62,670 nucleotides of DNA, from the NCBI GenBank assembly GCA_016191335.1, contig JACPOW010000107.1, positions 1 through 62,670 on the forward strand. Reading direction: 5' to 3'. The translations under genes were made by a program, and so were the position numbers. Positions 8,015 to 17,000 of this stretch are shown here, one piece after another. Under the pieces are notes generated by a model. It worked only from the letters and a program-made list of their open reading frames with translations, was not told the origin of the DNA and searched no databases. Source of the stretch: Elusimicrobiota bacterium. GTDB lineage: Bacteria > Elusimicrobiota > Elusimicrobia > UBA1565 > UBA9628. The first letter of the stretch is position 1. The number at the start of each line of letters is the position of its first letter.

Positions 8015-9247
8015 ATGAACGACGCCGCCTCCCGGAAGAACGCGATCGCCGCCGTGCTCCTCGCCGCCCTCGGCTACTTCGTCGACATCTACGACCTGAT
8101 CCTGTTCAGCATCGTGCGCGTCGCGAGCCTCCGGGACATCGGCGTCGCCCCCGAGGCGATGATGGACACCGGCCTGCTCCTGATCAACATGCAGATGGCC
8201 GGCATGCTGCTCGGCGGCCTGCTGTGGGGCATCCTCGGCGACAAGAAGGGCCGCCTCTCGGTCCTGTTCGGCTCGATCGCGATGTACTCGGTCGCCAACA
8301 TCGCCAACGGCTTCGTGCACAGCGTCCCGGCGTACGCCGCCTGGCGCTTCATCGCCGGCGTCGGCCTTGCGGGCGAACTCGGCGCGGGCATCACCCTCGT
8401 CTGTGAGCTGATGCCCAAGGAGACGCGAGGCTACGGCACGATGATCGTCGCCGGCGTCGGCATCGCGGGCGGCGTCGTCGCCGGCCTCGTCGGGGACTGG
8501 TTCGGCTGGCGCAACGCCTACTTCATCGGCGGCGCGATGGGCCTCGCCCTGCTGACCCTGCGGGTCGGCGTCTACGAGTCCGGGATCTTCGACAAGGTGA
8601 TGAAGGCCAAGGACGTTCGCCGCGGCGACTTCTTCATGCTGTTCTCGACCCCGGACCGCGTGCGGCGCTACCTGTCCTGCATCGCGCTCGGCATCCCGGT
8701 CTGGTTCGTCATCGGCATCCTCGCCACCTTCGCGCCGGAGTTCGGCAAGGCGCTCGAGATGCCCGTGCTGCCGACCGGCTCCCGCGCGGTGATGTGGCTG
8801 TACGCGGGCTGCGCGCTGGGCGACTTCGCGAGCGGCGGCCTGAGCCAGGTCCTGCGCAGCCGCAAGAAGGCCGCGCTCGTCTTCGTCGGGGCGACCGCGG
8901 TCACCTGCGCGGTCTACCTGAACCTGCGCGGCGCGGCGCTGACCCCGTTCTACATCACCTGCGGCGCTCTCGGCTTCTTCTCCGGCTACTGGGCGGTGTT
9001 CGTGACCATCGCCTCGGAGCAGTTCGGCACCAACATCCGCGCCACCGCCACCACGACCGTCCCCAATTTCGTGCGCGGCTCCCTCGTCGGCGTCTCGGCG
9101 CTGTTCCAGTTGCTCAAGCCCGGCCAAGGCATCATCGGCTCGGCGGCGCTCGTCGGCACCCTCTGCTTCGCCCTCGCGCTCCTGTCCCTCCTCGGCCTGC
9201 GCGAGACCTTCGGCAAGGACCTCGACTACCTCGAACCCCACATGTAA
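8015..9247 (+). CDS. MFS transporter (metabolite:H+ symporter type)
   Basis: 410 residues from ATG 8015; a second in-frame ATG at 8003 lies inside the predicted -10 element and was rejected. Twelve hydrophobic segments are readable. The MFS loop motif between TM2 and TM3 appears as GILGDKKGRLSVL, matching GxxaDrxGRk. The N-terminal pattern GYFVDIYDLILFSIV and the later RFIAGVGLAGELGAG resemble the sugar/dicarboxylate:H+ symporter subgroup. Substrate unknown; being divergent from a nucleoside transporter hints at coordinated uptake, but this is inference. The last 22 bases overlap the convergent ATP-grasp/MFS gene. Confidence 0.85.
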   Translation: MNDAASRKNAIAAVLLAALGYFVDIYDLILFSIVRVASLRDIGVAPEAMMDTGLLLINMQMAGMLLGGLLWGILGDKKGRLSVLFGSIAMYSVANIANGFVHSVPAYAAWRFIAGVGLAGELGAGITLVCELMPKETRGYGTMIVAGVGIAGGVVAGLVGDWFGWRNAYFIGGAMGLALLTLRVGVYESGIFDKVMKAKDVRRGDFFMLFSTPDRVRRYLSCIALGIPVWFVIGILATFAPEFGKALEMPVLPTGSRAVMWLYAGCALGDFASGGLSQVLRSRKKAALVFVGATAVTCAVYLNLRGAALTPFYITCGALGFFSGYWAVFVTIASEQFGTNIRATATTTVPNFVRGSLVGVSALFQLLKPGQGIIGSAALVGTLCFALALLSLLGLRETFGKDLDYLEPHM

Positions 9248-12200
9248 GGCGGGGTCAGGCGGGCGAACGCGGTCGTGCCGAACAGGGCGAACAGGCCGCC
9301 CCAGAGCAGGAAGCCGGCGACGTGGGTCACGTAGATCAGGGAGCGGATGGCGCCGACGGTGACGTCCTTCTTGTCGCTCGGGATGTTCGACTTCATGATG
9401 GTGTCGAGGTGGTTCGACGCCAGCTGCGCGGTGAAGCCGATCGCGAGGAGCGCGACGGAGATGGGGAACATCGGCCAGATGAAGGTGCCGAGCGTGGCCG
9501 TGCTCAGGAACGCCCAGGTGCCGAGCAGGGCCGCCGCGGCCCAGGGAAGGACGCGGGCCGCGCTGCGCGCGTACATCGAGCGCTCGCCGGCCTTGCGCTC
9601 GGCCTCGGGCAAGGCGGAGACCTTCTTCTCGATGCGGGCGGCGAGGCGGTCCATGACCACCGCGCCGACCAGGGCGCCGGCGCCGTACACGGCGGTCAGC
9701 GAGCCGGCGACCGCGGCCGCGTGCTGCGGGTCGGGCGCGGAGTAGGCGCCGAAGGCGGTCGCGATGATGTAGTACATCATGTACAGGAAGCTGTTGACGA
9801 GGGCGAAGCCGAACAGCGGCTTGTAGATGCCCGCGTCCTTGAAGACGGTCTTGAAGCCCTCGTTCCAGCGGCTCGGCTTATGGGCGTCGGCGGTGGCTTT
9901 CGGAAGCTTGAGGGCCAGCGCCAGCAGGGCCGCGATCCCGAAGGCGATCGGGGCGGGGTAGATCACCGCGCCGAAGCCGAAGGCGGCGACCGCGAGCGCC
10001 ATCGCCGAGCCGATGAAGACGGTCCCGTACTCGATGAAGTCGCGGAAGGAGCCGAAGCGGCTCGAGGACGCTTCGGAGCCCTTGAACCAGGCGACCTGCA
10101 GGCTGTGCTCGGCGACGCGGCCGATCGAGTGGAAGAAGTAGTCGAGGCTGAACAGCGGGATCAGCGCGGCGAGGGCGATCGTCCCGGTGGCCGGGTTGAA
10201 GAGAAGCGCGAGCGTCGTCCAGATCGCGACGCGCGCGAGCAGGACGATGCGGTACGAGGCGCGTATGCCGAGGCGCTTGATGATGCTCCCGCCGAAGTAG
10301 CTGCCGAGCGTGTAGGCCCCGTAGCTGACGCTGGTGAGCGCGGCGAGCGCGAGGAAGCCCTGGGACAGGGGCTGGGTCATCTGCGAGACGGCGAGCGAGG
10401 TGGACTCGACGACGGTGGAGACGAGCAGGAAGGTGGAGAGGAAGCCGAGCACGACCTTCGAGTAGAGCGCGGGACCGGGTTCCACCGCGGGCGGGACGGG
10501 CGCCGGAGCGATCTCGGCCTTAGGCAGCGGCGACAGATCGTCTGCGGTCGGCTGCTGATAATCCCCGCGGGCGCGGACGATCTCGCCGTTGTCACGCTTG
10601 ATCCTCAGGACCATGCGCCGCGAGGCGATGAGCGCGGAGCGGATCGCGTCGCGCCAGGTCTTGCCCTTGCCGATGACCTCGGCCCACTCCTCGTAGGCGT
10701 TGCCTTTGGCCGCGACGATCCTGTCGCCCTGCTCGACGAACACGCGGGCGAGCTCCACGCCGGGCACCTTGCGAGCGGCCTCGAGCCCTTCGATCGCTTC
10801 GAGCGTGCCGTTGCGGCTGGAGGCGAGGAAGGTGTAATGAATGACGCCGTCGGGCGCGTGTCCGGGGTCGACCGGTAGGCCGAGCGTAGCTCGGAAGCCC
10901 TGCTCGACGAGGCTCATGCCGGTCAGGCTCTTGACCGCCTGCCAGATCGCGACGCCGCCCATGAACGGGTTGATCTCGATGACGCGCGGGCCGTCGGGGG
11001 TGGAGAAGAGGTCGAGGCGCGCGTTGCCGTCCCGCAGGCCGAGGGCCTTGAGGGCGCGCTCGGAGGCGGCGATGAGCTCGGCGTGGTCCGCGACGGCGGT
11101 CTGTCCGGGGAACACGAGGATGCCTCCGGCGAGCTCGCCCTTCTGCCCGAGGCCCTTCGTGTCGGAGACGATCGCGAAGGCGGCCTTGCCGTCCTGCATG
11201 ACGACCTCGACCGAGGTCTCCTCGGTGCCGGGGTTCTTCTCGAGCATGCGCTCCATCATGAGGCCCGGGTGCGTGCTGAAGGTGGTCTGCTTGGCCTCGG
11301 GGCGGGCGACGAAGTCGCGCACCGCCGCGTCCATCTTGAGGTAGGCGGCGGCGGCCTCGTTCTCGGACTTGATGTTGAGGTCGAGGAAGCGGGAGTTCTC
11401 GCCGCGGCTGGTCTTAATCATGACCTTGTACTTGCCTTCCTCGGAGATCTCGTGGTACGCGCGGCGCGCCTCTTTCTCGCTGCCGATCACCGCGTACGCG
11501 ACGTGCTGGCGCGCGTCCGCGTTGAGGCGCTTGCGCGCCTCGGGCTTGTTGTCGGCCGCGGCGACGACGTCGCCCGCGATGCCCTTGGCGCCGAGCCTGT
11601 CGGTGATCTTGCCGGTCAGGCTTGCGTACAGGCTCATGAAGCCGACGACCGCGTGCGCCTTCGCGCCCTCGGGATGCGCGGCGACGGCCTCCGCGATCTT
11701 GCCCATGGTCTTCCCGTCGCGGGTGTTGATCGGGGCGGCGATGAAGTTGGAATCGGGGATCGTGGCGATCGAGTTCTTGCGGTTGGCGGGATCGTCCACG
11801 AGCACAAGGTTGAGGCCCAGCTCCTTGGCGACGCGCAGCGCCTCCTCCATGATGAACGGGCGCGATCCCTTGGTTCCGACCATGATGACGGTCTTGCCGC
11901 GGACGGACGCCTCGGCGAGAGCCGCCGACTCCGAGAGGCGTTCGGCGGGGGCGGACGGGACCGCGGCCGCGGCGGCCGGAGCGGCGGCGACGGGGGCAGC
12001 CGGGGCGACACCCTGCGCGGCGGCGGCGTTCGGGATGGACGCGGGCGCGAGAGGCGCGGGCGCGGAGCCGGCCTGCAGCGAGGCGGCGGACAACGTCCCG
12101 AGCGAGGGGGAGAGGAGCGCGGACGGAGCGCTCGACAGCGGGGAGACGATCGCCGCGCCCGCGGCCGACGCGGAAACTCCCGAGACGGGAGCGACGACGC

Positions 12201-12291
12201 GCGCGGTCTGCGCCCAGGCCGGCCAGGGCGCGATGACGACGACGAACGAAACGACGAGGGACATCGCGGAGCGAAGCGCGCGTGATTTCAT
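9226..12291 (-). CDS. ATP-grasp ligase fused to MFS transporter, with signal-type leader
   Basis: 1021 residues. Order of parts: signal-like segment 1-28 (SLVVSFVVVIAPWPAWAQ); Ala/Pro/Ser-rich spacer about 29-120; ATP-grasp module about 130-570; MFS module about 605-1021. In the ATP-grasp part KVMIKTSRGENSR is the nucleotide-binding strand, GTEETSVEVV the second signature and VIEINPFMGG (near 437) the metal-binding Glu/Asn. A region reading GLEAARKVPGVE follows, as in L-amino acid ligases of the BacD/carnosine-synthase group. The C-terminal part has about 11-12 hydrophobic segments of MFS type. Inference: makes an ATP-dependent amide or dipeptide and exports it. An ATP enzyme behind a signal peptide is odd; the leader may act as an uncleaved anchor. 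ATG 12291 lies 8 bases after TAACAT. Confidence 0.82.
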   Translation of the reverse strand: MKSRALRSAMSLVVSFVVVIAPWPAWAQTARVVAPVSGVSASAAGAAIVSPLSSAPSALLSPSLGTLSAASLQAGSAPAPLAPASIPNAAAAQGVAPAAPVAAAPAAAAAVPSAPAERLSESAALAEASVRGKTVIMVGTKGSRPFIMEEALRVAKELGLNLVLVDDPANRKNSIATIPDSNFIAAPINTRDGKTMGKIAEAVAAHPEGAKAHAVVGFMSLYASLTGKITDRLGAKGIAGDVVAAADNKPEARKRLNADARQHVAYAVIGSEKEARRAYHEISEEGKYKVMIKTSRGENSRFLDLNIKSENEAAAAYLKMDAAVRDFVARPEAKQTTFSTHPGLMMERMLEKNPGTEETSVEVVMQDGKAAFAIVSDTKGLGQKGELAGGILVFPGQTAVADHAELIAASERALKALGLRDGNARLDLFSTPDGPRVIEINPFMGGVAIWQAVKSLTGMSLVEQGFRATLGLPVDPGHAPDGVIHYTFLASSRNGTLEAIEGLEAARKVPGVELARVFVEQGDRIVAAKGNAYEEWAEVIGKGKTWRDAIRSALIASRRMVLRIKRDNGEIVRARGDYQQPTADDLSPLPKAEIAPAPVPPAVEPGPALYSKVVLGFLSTFLLVSTVVESTSLAVSQMTQPLSQGFLALAALTSVSYGAYTLGSYFGGSIIKRLGIRASYRIVLLARVAIWTTLALLFNPATGTIALAALIPLFSLDYFFHSIGRVAEHSLQVAWFKGSEASSSRFGSFRDFIEYGTVFIGSAMALAVAAFGFGAVIYPAPIAFGIAALLALALKLPKATADAHKPSRWNEGFKTVFKDAGIYKPLFGFALVNSFLYMMYYIIATAFGAYSAPDPQHAAAVAGSLTAVYGAGALVGAVVMDRLAARIEKKVSALPEAERKAGERSMYARSAARVLPWAAAALLGTWAFLSTATLGTFIWPMFPISVALLAIGFTAQLASNHLDTIMKSNIPSDKKDVTVGAIRSLIYVTHVAGFLLWGGLFALFGTTAFARLTPPYMWGSR

Positions 12292-12299
12292 TGCTGGTG

Positions 12300-12305
12300 A
12301 TGTTA
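12300..12305 (-). promoter_or_regulatory. -10-like hexamer TAACAT for ATP-grasp/MFS gene
   Basis: Minus-strand TAACAT ending 8 bases before the ATG at 12291. No Shine-Dalgarno sequence fits in this short space. Confidence 0.4.
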
Positions 12306-12429
12306 CCACGCGACAACCGCCCGCGTTGCTAGATTTGGTCCCACTATCAGGAGGCAATCGAACTACGCTTCCGGTGGGACCTTGGACTCCGGGCCGTGGG
12401 CCCATAGTCCCCGCTCCAGGAGAAAATGA

Positions 12430-12435
12430 TACGAT
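12430..12435 (+). promoter_or_regulatory. -10-like hexamer TACGAT for nitrilase-like gene
   Basis: TACGAT ends 6 bases before the ATG at 12442. I see no good -35, so this is moderate evidence. Confidence 0.45.
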
Positions 12436-12441
12436 CGCGCC

Positions 12442-13269
12442 ATGAAAAATCCGATCTTCGCGGCGCTGTTCGTCCTCCTCTTATCGGCGCCCGCGCGCGC
12501 GGCGATACCCGAGACCTTGACCGTCCGCGCCGTCTCCTGGGAGCCGTCCCTGAAGTCCGCGACCGACAAGGACTGGAGCGCGCGCGTCCTGGCCGAGGTG
12601 TCCGCCGCCGCCAAGGCCGGAGCCGACGCCGTCGTCTTCCCGGAGGGCTTCTCGGACGGGCGCGACGTCCCCGGCGTCCTCGACGCCGCGAAGGCCGCCG
12701 CCGGAGAGGACCGCCTCGTGGTCCTCGGCTACGCGCCGCACCGCAATCCCGGCGAGGACTTCGCCTACGGCCGCGCCTACATCCTGTCCGCCGGGGCCTG
12801 GCAGATCATGGACAAGCTCGACCCGACGCCCGCCGAGCGCGCCGCGAAGGTCCCGCTCAAGCCCGGCGTGCGCCTGCCCCTGTTCCGTTTCCGTGGAGGA
12901 ACGGTCTCCGTCCTGTCGGCCAGCTCGCTCGCGAAGCCCGAGATCGCGGCCTCTCTGAAGAAGCGCGGCGTGCAGCTCGTTCTCGTCGCGGCGCCCGCCG
13001 AGGACGAGGAGGGAGCGGCGCGGTTGTCGCGCTCCGCCGCCGCGCGCGCGGTCGAGCTCGGCGCCGCGGTCGTGACCGCGCCTCCGTCTCCCGCGGCCCC
13101 GGCCCTGCACCTTCCCGCGCAGAAGGGCTTCGGGCTCAAGCCGCCGCCGCCCTCCGGCCGGGACTTCCGCCTCCCGTGGAAGAAGCTCCTCGACCTGCGC
13201 GTCGTCCCCGAGGGCTCCGACGAGCCCCGCCCCTTCCTGGAATCGACCCACTACCAGGTCGAGATCTAG
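12442..13269 (+). CDS. Secreted nitrilase-superfamily protein lacking the catalytic cysteine
   Basis: 275 residues. Signal peptide 1-20 (FAALFVLLLSAPARA). The carbon-nitrogen hydrolase layout is recognisable: ADAVVFPEGF carries the catalytic Glu, MDKLDPTPAE resembles the Lys region, and SVLSASSLAKPEI sits where the nucleophile strand (usually CYDxRFPE) should be, but has Ser in place of Cys. Amidase chemistry of this superfamily depends on that Cys, so this is either a pseudo-enzyme or a diverged activity. Family assignment is by motif order, not by search. It stands alone between the ATP-grasp/MFS gene (divergent) and a small secreted protein. Confidence 0.65.
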   Translation: MKNPIFAALFVLLLSAPARAAIPETLTVRAVSWEPSLKSATDKDWSARVLAEVSAAAKAGADAVVFPEGFSDGRDVPGVLDAAKAAAGEDRLVVLGYAPHRNPGEDFAYGRAYILSAGAWQIMDKLDPTPAERAAKVPLKPGVRLPLFRFRGGTVSVLSASSLAKPEIAASLKKRGVQLVLVAAPAEDEEGAARLSRSAAARAVELGAAVVTAPPSPAAPALHLPAQKGFGLKPPPPSGRDFRLPWKKLLDLRVVPEGSDEPRPFLESTHYQVEI

Positions 13270-13316
13270 CCTTATAAAGGAAGTCGGGACGAAATAGCCG
13301 CGAAACACGCCGCGGG

Positions 13317-13322
13317 TACACT
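13317..13322 (+). promoter_or_regulatory. -10 hexamer TACACT for small secreted protein gene
   Basis: TACACT ends 5 bases before the ATG at 13328, the same geometry as other leaderless promoters in the window. Confidence 0.5.
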
Positions 13323-13327
13323 GCGGC

Positions 13328-13876
13328 ATGGGAATCAGAGCGCTTTTCGCCGTGATGCTGTTGGCCGCTCCGGCCTTCGCCGGCGAACGAATATCCGTCC
13401 GCGACGCGGGAGGCTTCGACCCCTCGGGGCGGACCATCGAGTTCCCCGACCGCTTCGGCTGGACGGCCTACGAGGCCGAGTTCGATTTCTCGCTCGACGA
13501 GGACGGGGCCCTGTCCGACGCCTCGCGCCTGAACATCGTCATCGTCCGGCGCGGGGGGAAGAAGTGGAAATACTCCTGCCGCGCCTCGAAGGAGGACCTC
13601 TCCGCGCGCGTGGTGCCGCTCGGGGGCCGGACCTCGGTGATCGCCGAATGCCGGGTGAAGCCGCGGTCCTTCGCGAAGGCCGTCGACCTCGACGCCGAGG
13701 ACGTCGGCGCTCCCGTGTTCGTCTTCGAGGCGGTGCTCGAAGGCGGCCGCGCCCGCGCGGGAGGCCAGCGCGGCCTGCGCTTCCGCCCGGACGCCCCGGT
13801 GGCGTCTTTGGACCTGAGCCCCTACGCCGCGTCGCCCGACGCCGCGGGCCTGGCCGTGATCTTCCGCGCCGAGTAG
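13328..13876 (+). CDS. Secreted hypothetical protein
   Basis: 182 residues with a signal peptide at 1-18 (FAVMLLAAPAFAGE). The mature part looks all-beta, with alternating hydrophobic strands and several Asp/Glu-Asp pairs (FSLDEDGALSD, DLDAEDVGAPVF). One cysteine pair is possible (YSCR and AECR). No family recognised and no catalytic motif. It is a single-gene unit with its own leaderless-type promoter. Confidence 0.65.
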   Translation: MGIRALFAVMLLAAPAFAGERISVRDAGGFDPSGRTIEFPDRFGWTAYEAEFDFSLDEDGALSDASRLNIVIVRRGGKKWKYSCRASKEDLSARVVPLGGRTSVIAECRVKPRSFAKAVDLDAEDVGAPVFVFEAVLEGGRARAGGQRGLRFRPDAPVASLDLSPYAASPDAAGLAVIFRAE

Positions 13877-13908
13877 GTCGCGTCGGTCCGGATTACAAAA
13901 AACAGCGG

Positions 13909-13985
13909 TCCTGAAAGGGAAACCCCACCCCTCGGGCCTAAATGGCCGTAGGCCTCTTGTCTGGGCCCCGCTTACCCGTCGGCCC
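13909..13985 (+). other. Structured-looking leader segment upstream of the lon-like gene; possible degenerate c-di-GMP-I (GEMM) riboswitch
   Basis: The intergenic stretch contains GAAAGGGAAACC, then CCTCGGGCCTAAATGGCC, GTAGGCC and CCCCGCTTACCCG. These resemble pieces of the GEMM-I aptamer in the right order, but the GGGACGCAAAGCC core is not visible. The TATAAT at 14010 lies downstream, so the element would need a second promoter (a poor TACAAA at about 13895). Weak evidence. Confidence 0.2.
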
Positions 13986-14009
13986 CAACCCTCGAATCGA
14001 TCCATCCTC

Positions 14010-14049
14010 TATAATTCAGCAACGCCACTGGTTGTTCCATTTAGAGGAG
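14010..14049 (+). promoter_or_regulatory. TATAAT promoter plus Shine-Dalgarno for lon-like gene
   Basis: TATAAT at 14010-14015 gives a leader of about 35 bases. AGAGGAG at 14043-14049 is placed 6 bases before ATG 14056. The site fixes this start and excludes the longer frame from 13942. Confidence 0.7.
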
Positions 14050-14055
14050 CCGAAC

Positions 14056-17000
14056 ATGATCATCGAGAAAGCCGCCGCGAGAAAGTCCCTGGCCGTGACC
14101 TTGGCCCTGGCCCTTTTCGCTTCCGCGCCGGTGAACGCCTGGTCCCAGACGCAGGCCGCCGCGTCTCGAGCCGCCGGCGGAGCCGGCGTGATCGGCGCCG
14201 CGGGCACGATCGGCTCGGTGACCCCGAACATGTCGGCCGTGACGGCCGCGATCGCGCTCCCGAACCTCTCGCTGAACTCGCCGGCCCCGACGCTGGCTCC
14301 CGCCGTCAAGGCGCTGGCCGCGGCCCCCGTCGCCGCGCCGCAGGCCGCGGTCCCCGTCGCCCAGCCTCTCGCGCTCGAGGCTCACCCGGTCATCGGCGTC
14401 CTCAACGCCCTGCAGGCCAAGGGCGTCCAGCTTCCCGACACCCTGTCCACCCGCGAGGACGCGGCGAAGCTCATCGCCGCGGCCCAGGCCATGCCCGAGG
14501 GCACGGCCAAGCAGAACATGATCGCGATGGCCGCGGCGATCAACGCGGCGAACAACACCGGCTCGTCGGCCCAGCTCGGCCAGATCTTCGACGCGGAGCG
14601 CGCCCGCGCCGAAGCCCCCGTCGAGGCCCCGGTCCAGGCGACCGGCTGGCGCTCGGCCGTCGCCCGCCTGCTGCCCGCCTCCCTCGCGAAGATGGTCGTC
14701 AAGAAGACTCCTCCCGCTCCGGCTCCCGCCGCCCAGCCCGCCAACCCCGCCGACTTCGCCGTGAAGATCGCGGACCTGCACTACGCGCCTTCGGCGGCGC
14801 AGCTGCCCGAGAACACCGCCAAGATCCCCGTCTCCGACAAGCAGGTCGTCGGCCAGGATGCCGGCCTCAAGGCGATCAAGTTCGGCCTGCAGATGCCCGG
14901 CCGCCACTACAACCTCTTCGTCGCCGGCCCGGACGGGTCCGGCCGCGAGACCGCGCTGCGCCACATGCTCCCCGAGGTGGCCGGCAAGATGGCGACCCCC
15001 GGCGACCGCGTGGCCGCGACGAATTTCGTCAACAAGGAAGTCCCCGCCGTTCTCAACCTCGAGGCGGGCCGCGGCCCGGCGTTCGTGAAGGGCGTGCGCA
15101 AGTTCGTGGCGACCCTCAAGGCCGTGCTGCCCGAGCAGCTCGAGTCCGGCCAGATCGGCGAGGCCAAGAAGCAGGCCGTCGCGCAGGTCCAGGCCGCCGC
15201 CGCCGAGCGCGAGGAGGCCTTCAAGGCCGAGGTCGCGGCGATCACCCTCGCCGGCGGCGTCTTCACCGTCGAGTTCTTCGCCAAGCCGTCCGGCGAGGGC
15301 CGCATGATGGTCGGTCTGAAGCTGATGCGCAACGGCCAGGCCGTCGATCCCTCCCGCGTCGACGCGGACATCGCCTCCGGCGCCTACACCCGCGCTCAGT
15401 TCGAGCAGGCGAGCAAGGAGCGCGACCAGAAGTTCCCCGAGGTCATGGAGAAGTTCAAGGCCATGATGGAGCAGAACAACAAGGAGATGGAAGCCGTCCA
15501 GGAGCAGCTCGCCGAGCTCGAGTCCAAGGCCGTCTCCTCGATCGTCTCCCAGGTCGCCCAGCCGCTGATGGCGCTGGTCATGCCCGAGACCAAGGTCACC
15601 CCCGAGATGGCCGCGCTCCAGGAGAAGATCGAGGCGTGGTCCGCAGACTTCGAGAAGCGCGTCTCCGCCGTGGACGTCGAGGGCTTCGGCATCGCCTTCA
15701 TCCAGAACGGCAACAAGCTCATGGTCGCCTACACGCACGGCGGCGAGGCGCTCAGCAAGGAGAAGGTCGCCGCCCTCATGGAGAAGGGCCTGACCCCGGC
15801 CAAGTTCAAGCAGATCCAGGAAGCCCTGACCGCCGCCGTCGAGCCCCTGCTCAAGGAGTTCAAGGCGAAGAACCAGGAGTTCGGGCAGGCCCAGCAGGAG
15901 CTGGCGAAGAACCAGCCCAAGGCGGCCCCGACGCAGGAGCAGATGCGGGCGGTCGCCTACGTGAAGATGCTGATGCAGTTCTCGGCGTCGAACTACCGGA
16001 TCTTCATGGGCAAGATCGGCGCGTCCTCCGACGAGGACGGCATCAAGGACGCCCCGGGCCAGAAGCCGATGGACGCCGAGGACTTCTTCGAGGCCAGCGT
16101 CCTCTCCAGCAACGGCTCGACGAAGGGCGCGCCGGTGGTCTGGGTCAAGAACCCGACGCTCGACAAGGTCTTCGGCAAGGCCGACGACAACCGCCGCACG
16201 ATGATCATCCCCGGAGTCGGCCTCGTCAAGGGCGGCGCCCCGGGCGGCCCGACTTTGATCGGCGGCGCCATCCAGCAGGCCGAAGGCGGCTTCCTGGTGA
16301 TGGATTTCATGGACGTGCTGCGCGCCCCGGGCCTGTACCAGGCCCTGATGGCGGCCGCGAAGACCGGCGAGGCGTCCATGGTCGAGGGCGGCCTGCAGAG
16401 CCTGATGAACGGCAAGAACGAGGCGTACCACGTCCCGAGCAAGGTCAAGATCGTCCTGATCGGCTCGCCGAGCCTGCGCATGATGGTCGAGCGCCAGGAC
16501 CCCGACTTCGCGATGAACTTCCAGGCGTCGGCCGACTTCGAGTCCACGCTCAAGGTGAGCGAGGAGTCGGTGGCCGGCTACGTGCAGTTCTTCAAGAAGG
16601 CCGTGATGTCGCTCGCCGCGGAGCTCAAGCAGGACGTGACGAACCTGACGCAGGACGCGATGAGCGCGCTGGTCGAGCCGGGCGCGCGCATGGCCGACTC
16701 CAATAAGAAGCTGACCGCGCAGTTCGGCGCCCTGTACGGCGTCGTCCGCGAGGCGACCTACTGGGCGCACGAGGCGGGCCGCACCGAGGTCCGCCGCGAG
16801 GACGTGGACACCGCGCTGCAGACCAAGCAGGACCGCGAGGAGGTCTATCGCCGCCATCTCCTGCAGGTCTACAAGGACAACGTGTTCGTCGTCGAGACGA
16901 CCGGCAAAAAGGTCGGCCAGATCAACGGCCTGGCCGTGATGGGCACCTTCGGCGTGCCGATGCGCATCACCGTGGTGCCGTCCGCCGCGGCGGGCATGGG

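Noticed and set aside
7970..9241. N-terminal extension of nupC reading upstream to 9241
   Set aside because: The extension is antisense to the MFS gene and low-complexity. The ATG at 7969 has a -10 hexamer at the standard distance.
11634..12316. Alternative frames through the Ala/Pro-rich spacers, and a possible short-repeat array
   Set aside because: The spacers are simple Ala/Pro/Ser codon runs. There are no regular direct repeats with unique spacers, so no CRISPR or minisatellite.
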